Assembly (NCBI GenBank): GCA_004369045.1
Contig: ML213529.1
Coordinates: 120,131 to 184,130, forward strand
Source of the DNA: Heliocybe sulcata
Lineage: Eukaryota; Basidiomycota; Agaricomycetes; Gloeophyllales; Gloeophyllaceae
Direction: 5' to 3'
DNA: 64,000 nt
Translations under genes and position numbers: made by a program
Notes under the pieces: generated by a model
What the model was told of the DNA's origin: nothing
Database searches by the model: none
Seen by the model: only the letters and a program-made list of their open reading frames with translations
Part shown: positions 11,249 through 21,250 of the stretch, piece by piece
How the letters are laid out: each line of letters opens with the position of its first letter
How positions within the stretch are numbered: the stretch's first letter is position 1

Positions 11249-12040
11249 ATACAGCGTTGCCTGAGCATGTACGATAAACCTGTTCCTTAAGCTTCCTTCG
11301 GTTCTTCAAACTGATTGAAAACGCTTATTTGCATGTCGATTTGCATACCATATGTGACAGGTGTCAACCCTCTAAACGAGCGTTCTTGCATCGGCGTGTT
11401 TCCTGTTCTGGACTCTGGGAAGCGACAGTCGACGTGCAAGTTTGGAGTGCTTTCCAGCGCTGCAGAGCGACGTCTGCCCCGCCATGTAATGTCTTGTGAC
11501 TTTGGGGATCCGAGTGAGCATTATAATCTAATTCAGACTTCTGGGAGGACGAGCGGATGCTATTTCATCGCTTTCTCATGGATCCGCTATCACGATTTAC
11601 GGCCCTGGCATGTAGCGGTGTATCACCGCTTTGTCCCCTTTGAGCTTGTCCAAGGCACATTGCTTGTACAATGCACGGATCAAATCATTCATATCGGCAA
11701 AAAAAAATAGTCATTCTCAGCGACAACCAAAAACTTTTTTGCAGTGACACGCGGTGGTCGTGGCGTTGGGGGCATTGCTCCAGTAGGTGACGTTGAACAA
11801 CTAATATTCGATTTAAAAGCGAAGATGCAGTATAGAGCAGAGATACAGTACGATGAAGACCATAAGTTACGAGATAACATGCAGGGCGAACAACCCTTGC
11901 AGTAGACATGCGATAGGGAGGTATAAGAAATTACAACAAATGTTCGCATTTGTGGGGTGCTCTCATATCTACGTGAGCAAGAACAGTTATGCAAAATTGT
12001 CCGAAGGAATGTGTTGTCGTCGGGAGAAAGGGGGGGAAGT
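11249..12040. other. Intergenic between converging NmrA-like and P450 genes
   Basis: This is the shared 3' flank of two converging genes. I see only short frames and an A-rich run at 11700-11707, with no gene signal. Confidence 0.45.
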
Positions 12041-14091
12041 CTATGTCTGGCGTTTCCTGTACAGGATGTTGGCGGTGGGGTTGGGGCGAACGGCGGCCTC
12101 GAACCAGACGCGCTCGGGCATAACGCCCGGCGTCTCCAGCTCGATATCGTAGTTGATCAACAGGTGCGCAATCATCAACTTCATCTGGTTAACAGCGAAG
12201 AAGCGACCTGGGCAAGCTGGTGATAGTCTAGCGTCAATTGAGGTCCAGCAGGTCGGTAAATCACGCTTACCATGGGCGCCGTGTCCGAAAGGCAAGTAGT
12301 CAAGACCCGTCTTCACAGCCAAATGCGACCCGGATTCGCCATCCCGCTCGGCCATCTTGTAGAACCGGTAGGCATCGAACTTCTCAGGCTCCGGGTAAAC
12401 CTCCGGGTCCATGTGCACGGGCGTGGCGCACGCAGCGATACTCGTGCCCTTGGGAATGAAGGTCCCGTCCGAGAACGTCCAGTCCTTCAAGGCGATCCGG
12501 TTGAGCGACCACGCCTGCGCGCCGTTGAAGCGCATGACTTCTTTCAGGAAGCTGTCGAGCAGGTGCATTTTGCCCATGGCCGCCTTGGTCCAGCCGTCCG
12601 TCTCGATGGCCTCCTCGGCCTCCTTACGAACAGGCGCGATGAGCTCTTGGTTGGCAGCGAGGTAGAAGACACCGTGGCAGTAGGTCTGTACAACGGTAAC
12701 AGTTAGTGCCTGTCGGACACGGGGGAACGCTGTGATCTACTCACGTGTGCAATAGTGTGAATGGCGGCGACATTGACGCCCAAAAGTCGGCGAGTCATGG
12801 TGTCCAGAGTCTCATCCTTGGGTACTGACGCCATAAGCCAAGAAAGCATGTCATTCTGTCGAGATGGCACATTAATATAGTGCGTAGTGGAGATTTTAAG
12901 CAGCACGTACTGGAAGTTGCGACCAATCGCCGTTGGCTGCCTCGAGTAACCGCATACGGTCCTCGAGAACGGGCTTTAAGAGACGCATTCCACGGCGAAT
13001 TTGGGATGGGACGTTGGTCGCGGCGTGGCCAAGAATACTATTACGCAATTAAGGATCAGGAATCAGATGCATCACAAGCTACAGAATGCTGCTTACGGCT
13101 CCATGAAACGCGGGAAGAGACAGAACAGCATGCGACACTTGAACATCTCGACAATAAAGTTGATGTTCAAGTCCACGTAGTCAGGGTCACGGCCTACGTA
13201 ACAGTCGTACATCGTATCATTGAAGGAAGGTGCTGTCACAAAAGAACTCACATAGAGGGTAACCGACTACGATGCGGTTGTTGATCTTGGTAGAGAGCCA
13301 AGAGGCGGTTACCAGACACGGCACGGCTTTCCACTCTGCGATGGCAGGCAATGAGATATGCAAGTCGCGTGCCGCAAAATTGAACAAACTAACCTTTGCT
13401 GTCAGTGAGTGGCATGTGCTCCTCGAATGCCGATATGCATTCGTGGTACAGATCGGGAGTGAAAGCGCCGATGGCCTTCGTCATGGTCGTCTTCATGAGA
13501 TGCGTCTGGATGGGGTTCAAGTAGACTTTCTTCCCGAACACAAAGTCAAGGTGCAGCAACTTCCCAGGAAAATCAGGTTTTGCTCGTCAATCAATATAGA
13601 GAAGGACGTACGTCGACCATAGCCTGGTCAAGCGAGAAGACGTCTTCCGGAGCAGCCCGAAGCTCCTCTGAAAGCTTCCTGCCGACCAGCACGACCATCC
13701 AGCGATCAAGCATAGGGATCTTGAATATGCCTCCATCATGATGCTAGACGTCGCATTAGATTATGACCAACTCGCAGTCGGATAATACGCACTCTTTGGT
13801 AACCTTCTTGGAGCATGTCCCAGCCACGGAACATGAAGAGTACGGAGCTAATATAGGAAGAGAGAGGGCCTGAGCCGCCGATGGTTGGGATGGTGTCAAG
13901 CTGGGTGTATCATCAGTACAACGACTGGCAGAAGACTGGACGTGGAGGCATACTGGACGAGGCTTGAATAACGACCATATCACCCATGCGCCGGCGGCAA
14001 TGAGAGCAATGAGGGTAAGGGCGGAGAAGGAGGTCAAGAAAGAGCGGGTCCCGTAGGATGAATCAAGGGCGGGAACGACAACTGTAGCCAT
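12041..14091 (-). CDS. Cytochrome P450 with AAIHT I-helix (CYP512/CYP503-like)
   Basis: Ten exons by eye: 14091-13954, 13900-13793, 13743-13612, 13559-13394, 13335-13252, 13193-13097, 13037-12911, 12855-12745, 12685-12271 and 12216-12041. They total 1554 nt, or 517 aa, a full-length P450. The N-terminus has a membrane anchor (SFSALTLIALIAAGAWVIW, residues about 20-38) followed by the proline-rich hinge KPRPLDTIPTIGG. The I-helix reads GVNVAAIHTIAH, with AAIHT in place of AGxDT. The K-helix ExxR is EVMR. The meander holds FDAYRFYK. The haem loop FGHGAHACPGRFF is split by the last intron. Known: AAIHT-type I-helices occur in the ent-kaurene oxidase-like fungal P450s (CYP503/CYP512 and kin) that oxidise terpenoids; basidiomycete CYP512s act on triterpenoids and steroids. 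The substrate here is unknown. The gene looks whole. Confidence 0.9.
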
Positions 14092-16800
14092 GGCTGTAGC
14101 GACAAGAAGGTAGGGCGATGAGATATCATCCCTTGCCAGACCCCATCCTTAAGTATCATGACGCACAGCATATTCATTCCAGAGGCAGGAACGAGGGCGC
14201 TGACGAACGATGGAGGTGGAGACTCGGGACCGCACATTATTGGGCGAGCCGCGACTCTAAGCCACGGCGAATCCTTTAGGTTCGTGGGCTTTGGGAATTT
14301 CATCTGTTACCTAGGTGCGTACGTGTAGAATGCCTTCTTCCGGGCGCGGTGGAGCAGATCTGACCGGATCAGGCGACGGACGTCTGGGCTCCGCTGACAG
14401 CGTTTATCTCACTAGTTTTTCTCCGGCGCAGGGATGGCTGATGCAATCCTGCAATTTTGAGCCGGGACGGCCGGGGACAGAGCAGACCGAAGGCCAGCAC
14501 ATCGTCGGAGGCAGTAAGACCCTGAAAGAGAAAACGAGGACTGGCGCGGGGCACGCACGCGGGGAGAAGCCACTATTTGCAAACGCTGGGGTACTTGATA
14601 GACGCATCTCCGCCGTATCAGCGTCACACATTGGGAATGAAACCGCCATCCCAGAGCTCGGAAACCCCGAGGTTGCGGTAAAGTAATCTTGTACATTCAT
14701 AAATAGTGTTGGTACCTTGACTTGAAGGGAAGTCTTGCCACCGCAGACAATCGCTGGTTATCGACGTCCTAATGGGAGAGTGCTGGCAGCCCGTTGACAT
14801 GCCGCGGCGCTTTTTTAGGCCGTAGTAACCCTACGTAACGTCGTTGCGGCCGAAGTGGCGGTGCTATTCGGGAATCAGGATTGGCTGAAGAGACGATTTG
14901 GCGGACTGCGCTCCGTTGTCGTATCCATCCAGAAGGGTGTGACGTACAGGGGTTGTGATAGCCTGGCGTCTTGTCTAAGTCTCATTTCGTCAGATAAGCA
15001 ATTTGCAAGTCAATGACACCGGTAACACATACAAGCGAAATTTCGAACAATCTGATCAAGCGGCTGCCGCAAAGTGACGAAAGGAAAGGGAGCAAGGCGC
15101 GTCATAGCCAGTTAAAAATATCGTCCGAGAGGGCGGACCAAGACAAAACGGTTCTGTTATACTATACCGCTCTGCACTGGCAAATCCTCCATATTGTAAC
15201 GTATTCCAGCATGCGAAGTTTGGGAAGGGCCTGCGTGGTGGAAGGAAGAGGGTACAGGATACTGTGACCTTGGCCGGGACCGGCACTTGTTCAGGATCCA
15301 ACAAAAGCGGATTGAGGGGCGCCGATGCCATAAGCCGTACAAAGCCCAAGATTTGAGGGAAAACAGAGCATAGATCGAGCCTCCAACGGATCGCACTAGC
15401 AGCCGACGGATCTGATATTCGTTTCCTGATATTCGTTTCCCAAGTCTGTCTGGGCACCGTTCAATCAGCGACACTTCTAACCTTCGGTACCGGCAGAGAC
15501 AAAGACGGGGAGGACGCCCGTCAAAGTCCGCGCAATTAGAGCGTGCGTCACACTCTCAGCTGCGGTACAAAATTTTTATCAATCCCGCGGCGGGTATAGA
15601 GCTGACATGTACCTATAACGGGTCCAATTGAGCCTTGGCGCCTGAGCTGCGAGTTCTTGGAGATGATGCACGCGAGGGACGCGCAGTAAATTCGGGCAAA
15701 CAACAGGATCCCGGACCTTGGTTTCTTCACTAGATTAGCTCTCGTGCTGAGCAATCGCAGCAGGGTGCATCAGACGGACTCAGAGCGGCTGCGCTCAAGC
15801 CAGAGAGGAAGGCTGGCACCAGCAAGCAGAGTACGCCCTCCTACCGGGTTAGGCTCGATTTTTTATTACAGAGACGGTACCGAGTAGTTCCTCAAGTATA
15901 ATAGCCTCCTCTTGATTGACGATCTGTTCCTGGGAGGGTCCTCTGCCGTGATATATCCAAGGGCGCCTGTCCACGTACTCGGAGAATCTCATGGTGGCAC
16001 TGAGGTGCCTGCAGATGTGCTCGCTGCCGGCAGAGCCCTCCACCTAGTATACCGAATCGGAGCCGAACCCTCAGCAGCAGTAGCCAGTACATAGCATAGC
16101 GCAGACGTGCAGATGGAGTACAGAACGCAGGAGCGTATTTGCATCCGTTTGGTATCACATGCCTCCGCCACATCGGTAATATCCGAAGTTCTTTCATCCA
16201 GAACTTGGAAAGTATCAAGTCTGCCTGTCGACTTGGTCAGCTATCCAGGGCCTTCCACGGAATCCCGTATGCTCAGTACTCGGATATTTCTACTTTGGCT
16301 AGTACTAGGCAAGATACAGCAGCTTTCCTTCGCACAATCCCGCAAATTGGAAACCACCGTGCATGTCTGTTCCGTCGGCTAACTTGTCCCTCGGACGTGT
16401 GTTCATCGATGCAAGTGGCTAGAATACTGTCTATGGATCACTAGGCACCTAGTGCCTTACTCGGGACTCGACACAATGTCTCGGTGTAATTAAAAATCCC
16501 CCGATGATCCGGTCATTAATTAAGAGGTACCTACTGCGTTCGATTATCTACCATTACTGACCATCCCAAGCCTTAGGATGTCCCTGGATATGGGAGTATA
16601 AAGACGTCTTTCCTTGGGAACACCGCATCTATGCCTGCGAGAAGTCGGATATCTCACCCATCGAGCCTGGATCGGACACACGGGCACGGCCGCACTCGCA
16701 CCGACGCAATCTATTCTCTGCCAGGGCTGTCATATGATCGAAAAGGAGAGCACGCTTGCCTCTCCAGAAGGAGGGCTCAGGAAGGGCTTTTGGCTGCTCT
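14092..16800. other. Gene-poor stretch upstream of the P450
   Basis: Frames up to 133 codons are present on both strands without recognised domains, splice chains or paralogues. The first few hundred bases are the P450 promoter. I see nothing else that I can name. Confidence 0.4.
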
Positions 16801-16844
16801 GCACAGAACTCTCAAACACTTGAGTACCGGAGCGACGCTGTCTA

Positions 16845-16960
16845 TGCTGTGCCTTTATTCAGCCACTTTACAAGACCCAGCCGCTCAATCTCCTCCGTAT
16901 CGCTTCGCTCTCGCGCCATCATACGGTACTGTCCTTGACCTGTTGTTCCAGTGCGCTATT
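16845..16960. repeat. Weak third copy of the upstream part of the F-box module
   Basis: The plus strand here (CTATGCTGTGCCTTTAT, then CCACTTTACAAGA, then CCTTGACCTG) resembles 21085-21175 (GTATGCTGTGCCCTTAT, CACGATTTTACAAGA, CTCTGACCTG) in the same order with similar spacing. That sequence is the upstream end of the F-box module on the minus strand. The resemblance is short and imperfect, so it may be a decayed additional copy or chance. Confidence 0.25.
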
Positions 16961-17545
16961 CGTAATAACCGGGAGCCAGCTACGAATATCACGAGTTTCT
17001 TCAGGAGCTGCGAATGCTTTGCGACATGGTACCCTTTGCTCGAACGAATTCCAGACCGTGAATACGACGAAGCAATGAAGTGTCTCATATTCTCCAAAAA
17101 ACCCAATGCTTGTCCGCCGAAGCTGGACGGTACTGAGCGAAGCTGAGAAACGCCTCGTAGCTCAGGGTCGGATGGACGGCGCTGTTCCACCAGCCACACA
17201 TAGAAGAACAGCCGAGCAGTATATGCAGACAAGTGGCTGATAATACGTGCGCTTTCCTACATCACGCATCTTACGCACTGCGCTGATTATCGCGCAGTAT
17301 CTCAACCAACCGCCTGTTCCAGATAGCGGAAATCGAAGACCGATGCTGTCGTACAAAGCGGCGCAGATAAGGCGATTCGCACCTTCTTGCCACCGTCAAC
17401 ATATATTCGCTGAAGAACGTGATACAGGTCTTTGATACCTAGGGTGCAAGAGGATGTCAGCACCCCCGATCCTGGTGGGTGACATACGGAGAGTGATCGT
17501 ATGCTTGCATTGCATGAGGTTAGTGGTTCTCCCATAGGGACATTC

Positions 17546-18175
17546 TCCGGCCGCTGACGAAAACCTCTTACAAACGTATAGGTCGTAGCTCGATCCAGAA
17601 TGGCCGCATCTACTGTAGTGTGGTGAACCCTGCGTATGATCGCATGTCACCTTGTACAGCGACAGGCAACTGTGCGATGGTGCGGCTCTTGGAATGAATG
17701 TCACTGGAGGTTGCGAGAAGAAGCTCGGAAGTGAATGGATGTCCCCCATGAGCATACGCCCGTGCATCCATTGAATATACGCACTATCAATGGTACGCTC
17801 CAGTCAAGCTTAAGTTTGATCATCTAATACTCGACATATCATCTACTCCGGCCGTCGATTCTGACACTCTCCGGTCGCTCATGATAACTTCTTTTCGCAG
17901 CCATATAGGTCGTACCCCAATCCAGAATGGCCGCATCTACGCCAGTGCGGTGAACCCTGCGTATGAATCGCCTGTCACCTTGTACAGCGGCACGCGACTG
18001 CGCGATGGTGAGACTGTGAAATGTCACTGGCAGTTGCGAGACGAAGCTTGGAAGGGTATGTATGTCCTCGATACAGATTAACGTACCACCGGGTTGAATT
18101 CACGTACGCTTCAATCATGCTTAAGCTTTGATCCTCTAATACACGACATATCATCTACTCCGGCCGTCGATTCTC
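17546..18175 (+). repeat. Tandem duplication of about 0.31-0.33 kb
   Basis: Two consecutive copies are visible. The anchor ATAGGTCGTA occurs at 17578 and 17905 (327 bp apart), and ATCTACTCCGGCCGTCGATT at 17841 and 18152 (311 bp apart). Between the anchors both copies share TCCAGAATGGCCGCATCTAC, GTGAACCCTGCGTATGA and CACCTTGTACAGCG in order. The difference in spacing shows that small indels have accumulated since the duplication. Confidence 0.7.
17901..18052 (+). pseudogene. Orphan exon (copy B) in the tandem repeat
   Basis: An open segment reads HIGRTPIQNGRIYASAVNP and continues to CHWQLRDEAWKG. It is preceded by a pyrimidine-rich TTCTTTTCGCAG acceptor-like site and followed by a GTATGT donor-like site, so it looks like an internal exon of about 150 nt. 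The neighbouring copy A (from about 17577) begins IGRSSIQNGRIYCSVVNPAY but loses frame after about 20 codons. I found no matching upstream or downstream exons. I do not recognise the family. Most likely it is the remnant of a partly duplicated gene. Confidence 0.4.
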
Positions 18176-18580
18176 TGATCTGTCTCCTGAGGCTCGGGTG
18201 TCAGTCCTTGAGACTTCCTTTGACTGTCAATGCAATGTGCCGACGTACAACAATCCGAGCCTGCGGGCTGCGATACCCTCCGGGGTATTAATGTCTCATC
18301 AAGTAGTGACTCGGTGTCGACCAGGGGAGGTGGCGTCAGCGGCTGCAATGCGGAATATAATGATCACTACCTATCCAGTGGGACGTACTTAGTCACCTGG
18401 CTGCCGAGTCGTACCCTTGCGTTCATTGGAGTGGCTGCACTCTGACTAAATCTGGTCGTATGGAGACATCAAGGTAGAACTGTGTGCGTTTCATTAATGG
18501 TCTCTTACTACCAGATAATTGAGGTTACATAAACAGCAGGATACTTGGTGTGCGGTTTGGGGGCATTCTATATGGTTGAT

Positions 18581-18661
18581 AGCAAAGACGGTATCGCAGC
18601 CCTCGATCTGACGAGTAGGGTTAGATGACGCGCCGCAGTAGCAGAGCACGGGCATTATATA
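18581..18661 (-). pseudogene. Decapitated NmrA-like pseudogene fragment
   Basis: On the minus strand a TATA box (TATATAATGCCC, from 18661) is followed by GTGCTCTGCTAC and GGCGCGTCATCT, matching the promoter of the intact NmrA gene at 35393-35432. The sequence then jumps to a 38-bp stretch at 18618-18581 that matches coding bases 35545-35582 with one visible difference (LLVRSRAAIPSLL region, read in another frame). About 110 bp including the ATG and the nucleotide-binding loop are missing, and homology fades beyond. The remnant cannot encode an NmrA protein. It shows that the ancestral module contained F-box and NmrA genes together. Confidence 0.75.
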
Positions 18662-19124
18662 GTCCTCCAACATCGGAGCAACGACACTTCTTTCGTCTGT
18701 ACGGGAGCCTTGTGCTTTAGTTTGAGGTAAGCCAGTACCGACGAGAAGAATAGGGGTTATTGTCGCGTAGAGAGGTGCACTCTCTGTGGTGGACACTTCC
18801 CGCGCAATCAAAGTCTCGACCCACACTGCGACTTTGGTGACGATGCGTCCAATGCGTCCGGCCCCTGGGTTCATGAGGAGCGCCAGACGAGTGGCAATTG
18901 CGTCTGGAGCGGAAGATCACTCTCTAGTATCGTACTATGGCTATAAATTGCAGGTCTGTGTAGTACAACATCAGTATCTTCAAAGGAGCCAGTTCTGATA
19001 TTTTGGTCCAGGCATCGTCTTGAACAGAAGCATAAAGATGGACGAGGGTACACACTAGTAATTCCACAAAGGTCTCTTTTAGCAGGTCCCGCACCATGGG
19101 TTGCAAGTGTATGCGAAGCAAGCA

Positions 19125-20774
19125 TCAGAGATCATACTCTTCCAGGCTCTGGTCATCATCTGACTGCGGAGGAGAGAGGCTGTTCTCCGTGTAGTAGTGG
19201 TATCCGACCATTGCCTTCACTTCATTCATTTCCGGACTGATGTGCCTTTGAGATGTCTCCTTCCGATAATAAAGAACCGCAGAGACAAGCCGCGATAATC
19301 CGCACTCCATCTTCAAATTCGCGGGCGTACGACATAAAGACAGTGTCTTTAATGGAAATCCAGTCTGCATCCTGGTCTCAAGAAAGCGGAAAAGGAGACG
19401 TTCCCGAGGGGTATAAAGCGAGAGGTGCTCCAGATTCCGCCAAACGACACGGCCATTAGAATGGGCCTCCATAAGTAGTCGGAGACATGTGTTGCCAGTG
19501 GCTCCTCCTAGGCGGAAGAATTTGATGTTTGGAAGACTTTCGAACACGTGGGCTGTCATCATGGCACGGAGGTGGTCTTCAGGGAACCATCTCAAGGACA
19601 ACGTATGCACCTTAGGATACCTCGGCGCGCCTGACGGGAGCTTCAGGCACGAGACAAACTCGCGTACTACATCGACCTCCCACAACGACGGGCCGATGTC
19701 GACGTGGATACAGGTCAGCGAAGGAGTACGAAGAGCAGCGCAGAACTCTGCCATGCGATGGGAGTGCAAGCTGAGACATTCGAGAGCAGGGAGACGGATC
19801 GCCTGTCCCCTTCCGTTCTGACCCATAACACCATGGAATGTGAGATATTGAAGCGTCGCCTTACAAGGAGACAGTGCTTGTTCCAAGGCATCGAAGTTCA
19901 GCGTGGCATCGGACCGGAGGTCCAATGTCGTCAATGCTGTCAAGGAAGAGTGATAAGGAGGCAAGTCGCAACCATCGAGACGTAGACATCTTAAGTTGGG
20001 CATTCCAGCTGCGAATATATCCTTTCGTGTCGGTAGAAAGAGGGGTCTCGCGCCACGGCTCCCATCTAACAGACTGAGACTGAGATACACCAGATTTGGT
20101 GTCGCCCGTCCATTACAGAGCCTGCGCACACGCCCCAAACCAAATCTCTCTACAGTCTTCAATGTAAGCGAGCGGACCCGATCCCAGTTGCGCTCGACCG
20201 TCTCTAAGACTTGGCCGGCCTTGAAATGGTCCTTGCATGTAAAGGCCTGCCAGATCTCGAAATCCAAGTTGACGTCAATAAGGCACGTCCTCGACCTCTC
20301 GATGTACATCAGCGGGCGGAGGAGAGGATACGCAAGTAAAACATCGATGTTTGTCCAGAGAGAAGGCGTACTGAGGGCGACGCTCCTCCAATGGTAACAA
20401 ACATGGGAGACGGTGATTTCAAACGGCATTAGTGGCTCCTCGGGACTGAGTTGCAAGTCGAGCCGCGTGAAGACAGATCCCCATTCGAAGACGACGGACA
20501 GTAGTTCATCCGGTAGACCTTTGATCTTGGACCATAGAGCGATACTCTCCCAATGTCTGCGATATTCCTCCTCGATCACTAGGATGTTCTTGTGCAGCTC
20601 AATGCATGCCCGCTGGGCGAGGACGAGAGACCTTGGCTCTCTGCTGCGTGAATTCTTCTCGAGCTCCCATGGCGCATCTTCAGGGAGCGACATAAAGTAT
20701 GTCAGAAGGTCGGACGTCATGGTCTTCATATCCTTAATCAATTCGTGTGGGCCCTGATTGAGATTCGATGCCAT
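19125..20774 (-). CDS. F-box/leucine-rich-repeat protein, copy 1
   Basis: A single coding exon of 549 aa. Residues about 1-75 form a charged helical leader (IELHKNILVIEEEYRRHWESI). The F-box follows: GLPDELLSVVFEWGSVF and then ITVSHVCYHWRSVALSTPSLWTNI, the usual agaricomycete arrangement in which W-R-x-V-A and P-x-L-W close the motif. The rest is an irregular leucine-rich solenoid (FAAGMPNLRCLRLDGCDLPPY, HSSLTALTTLDLRSDATL, RLPALECLSLHSH, MRTPSLTCIHVDI-like turns, LEHLSLYTPRERLL). The acidic tail is DDDQSLEEYDL. Known: such proteins are substrate adaptors of SCF ubiquitin ligases, binding Skp1 through the F-box. The substrate is unknown; these families expand quickly in mushrooms. A 73-nt intron in the 5' UTR (20853-20781) is shared with copy 2. 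Confidence 0.88.
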   Translation of the reverse strand: MASNLNQGPHELIKDMKTMTSDLLTYFMSLPEDAPWELEKNSRSREPRSLVLAQRACIELHKNILVIEEEYRRHWESIALWSKIKGLPDELLSVVFEWGSVFTRLDLQLSPEEPLMPFEITVSHVCYHWRSVALSTPSLWTNIDVLLAYPLLRPLMYIERSRTCLIDVNLDFEIWQAFTCKDHFKAGQVLETVERNWDRVRSLTLKTVERFGLGRVRRLCNGRATPNLVYLSLSLLDGSRGARPLFLPTRKDIFAAGMPNLRCLRLDGCDLPPYHSSLTALTTLDLRSDATLNFDALEQALSPCKATLQYLTFHGVMGQNGRGQAIRLPALECLSLHSHRMAEFCAALRTPSLTCIHVDIGPSLWEVDVVREFVSCLKLPSGAPRYPKVHTLSLRWFPEDHLRAMMTAHVFESLPNIKFFRLGGATGNTCLRLLMEAHSNGRVVWRNLEHLSLYTPRERLLFRFLETRMQTGFPLKTLSLCRTPANLKMECGLSRLVSAVLYYRKETSQRHISPEMNEVKAMVGYHYYTENSLSPPQSDDDQSLEEYDL

Positions 20775-20780
20775 TTTGAC

Positions 20781-20853
20781 CTAAAGTGCGAACATATCTC
20801 TGTCGACACAGGCAAGAGCGCTCAAAATAAGAGCGAGCTCACAGGAGACTTAC
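20781..20853 (-). other. 5' UTR intron of F-box copy 1
   Basis: The donor GTAAGT (from 20853) and acceptor CACTTTAG (ending 20781) lie six bases before the ATG at 20774. The F-box copy 2 gene has an intron of the same 73-nt length at the same place, with GTAAGT and GCTTTAG ends. Conservation between copies supports it as a real leader intron. Confidence 0.65.
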
Positions 20854-21250
20854 GAGGAGTCCTGATAGCCGTTGGGAAGCCCGGTTTTAACAGCAGATTG
20901 AGGTAGCGCTCGGATATACGTTGGCGGGAGCAGCAGCTGCAGGAGCTCAAAACAGTGGCAAACAAGCTGTGGCATTGCAGCACTTGAGCTTGATCCTCGA
21001 TTCCTTGACTGCGGTGTGCCGAAGGGCTCGTCGTCGTGTCTACAAAAATACTGACAAACAATGCACCATCGGAACGATGTCATGTATGCTGTGCCCTTAT
21101 CGCCACGATTTTACAAGATGCACGCGTCCGCCTCCTTGTTCATCACTAGTGTGCCGTCTCTGACCTGCAACGCCATCGACGATATAATTGCCCTGGGCCA
21201 GACAGCGTGGCATGGCGTTGGGCTGACCATGGTACCAGCTCCCTAGCACT

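Larger units (their letters stand above)
18550..21250 (-). repeat. Module copy 1 (F-box plus ruined NmrA), inverted relative to copy 2
   Basis: Read on the minus strand, this block parallels 32655-35590 on the plus strand. It carries an upstream non-coding segment (GATGGCGTTGC, TTTGTAGACACGACGA, CCACAGCTTGTTTGCC), then a 5' UTR intron, the F-box gene, its 3' flank (CTAGTGTGTACCCTCGTCCA), a TATA box, and a short piece of NmrA coding sequence. Compared with copy 2 it lacks about 0.3 kb upstream of the F-box gene and about 110 bp over the NmrA start. Confidence 0.85.
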
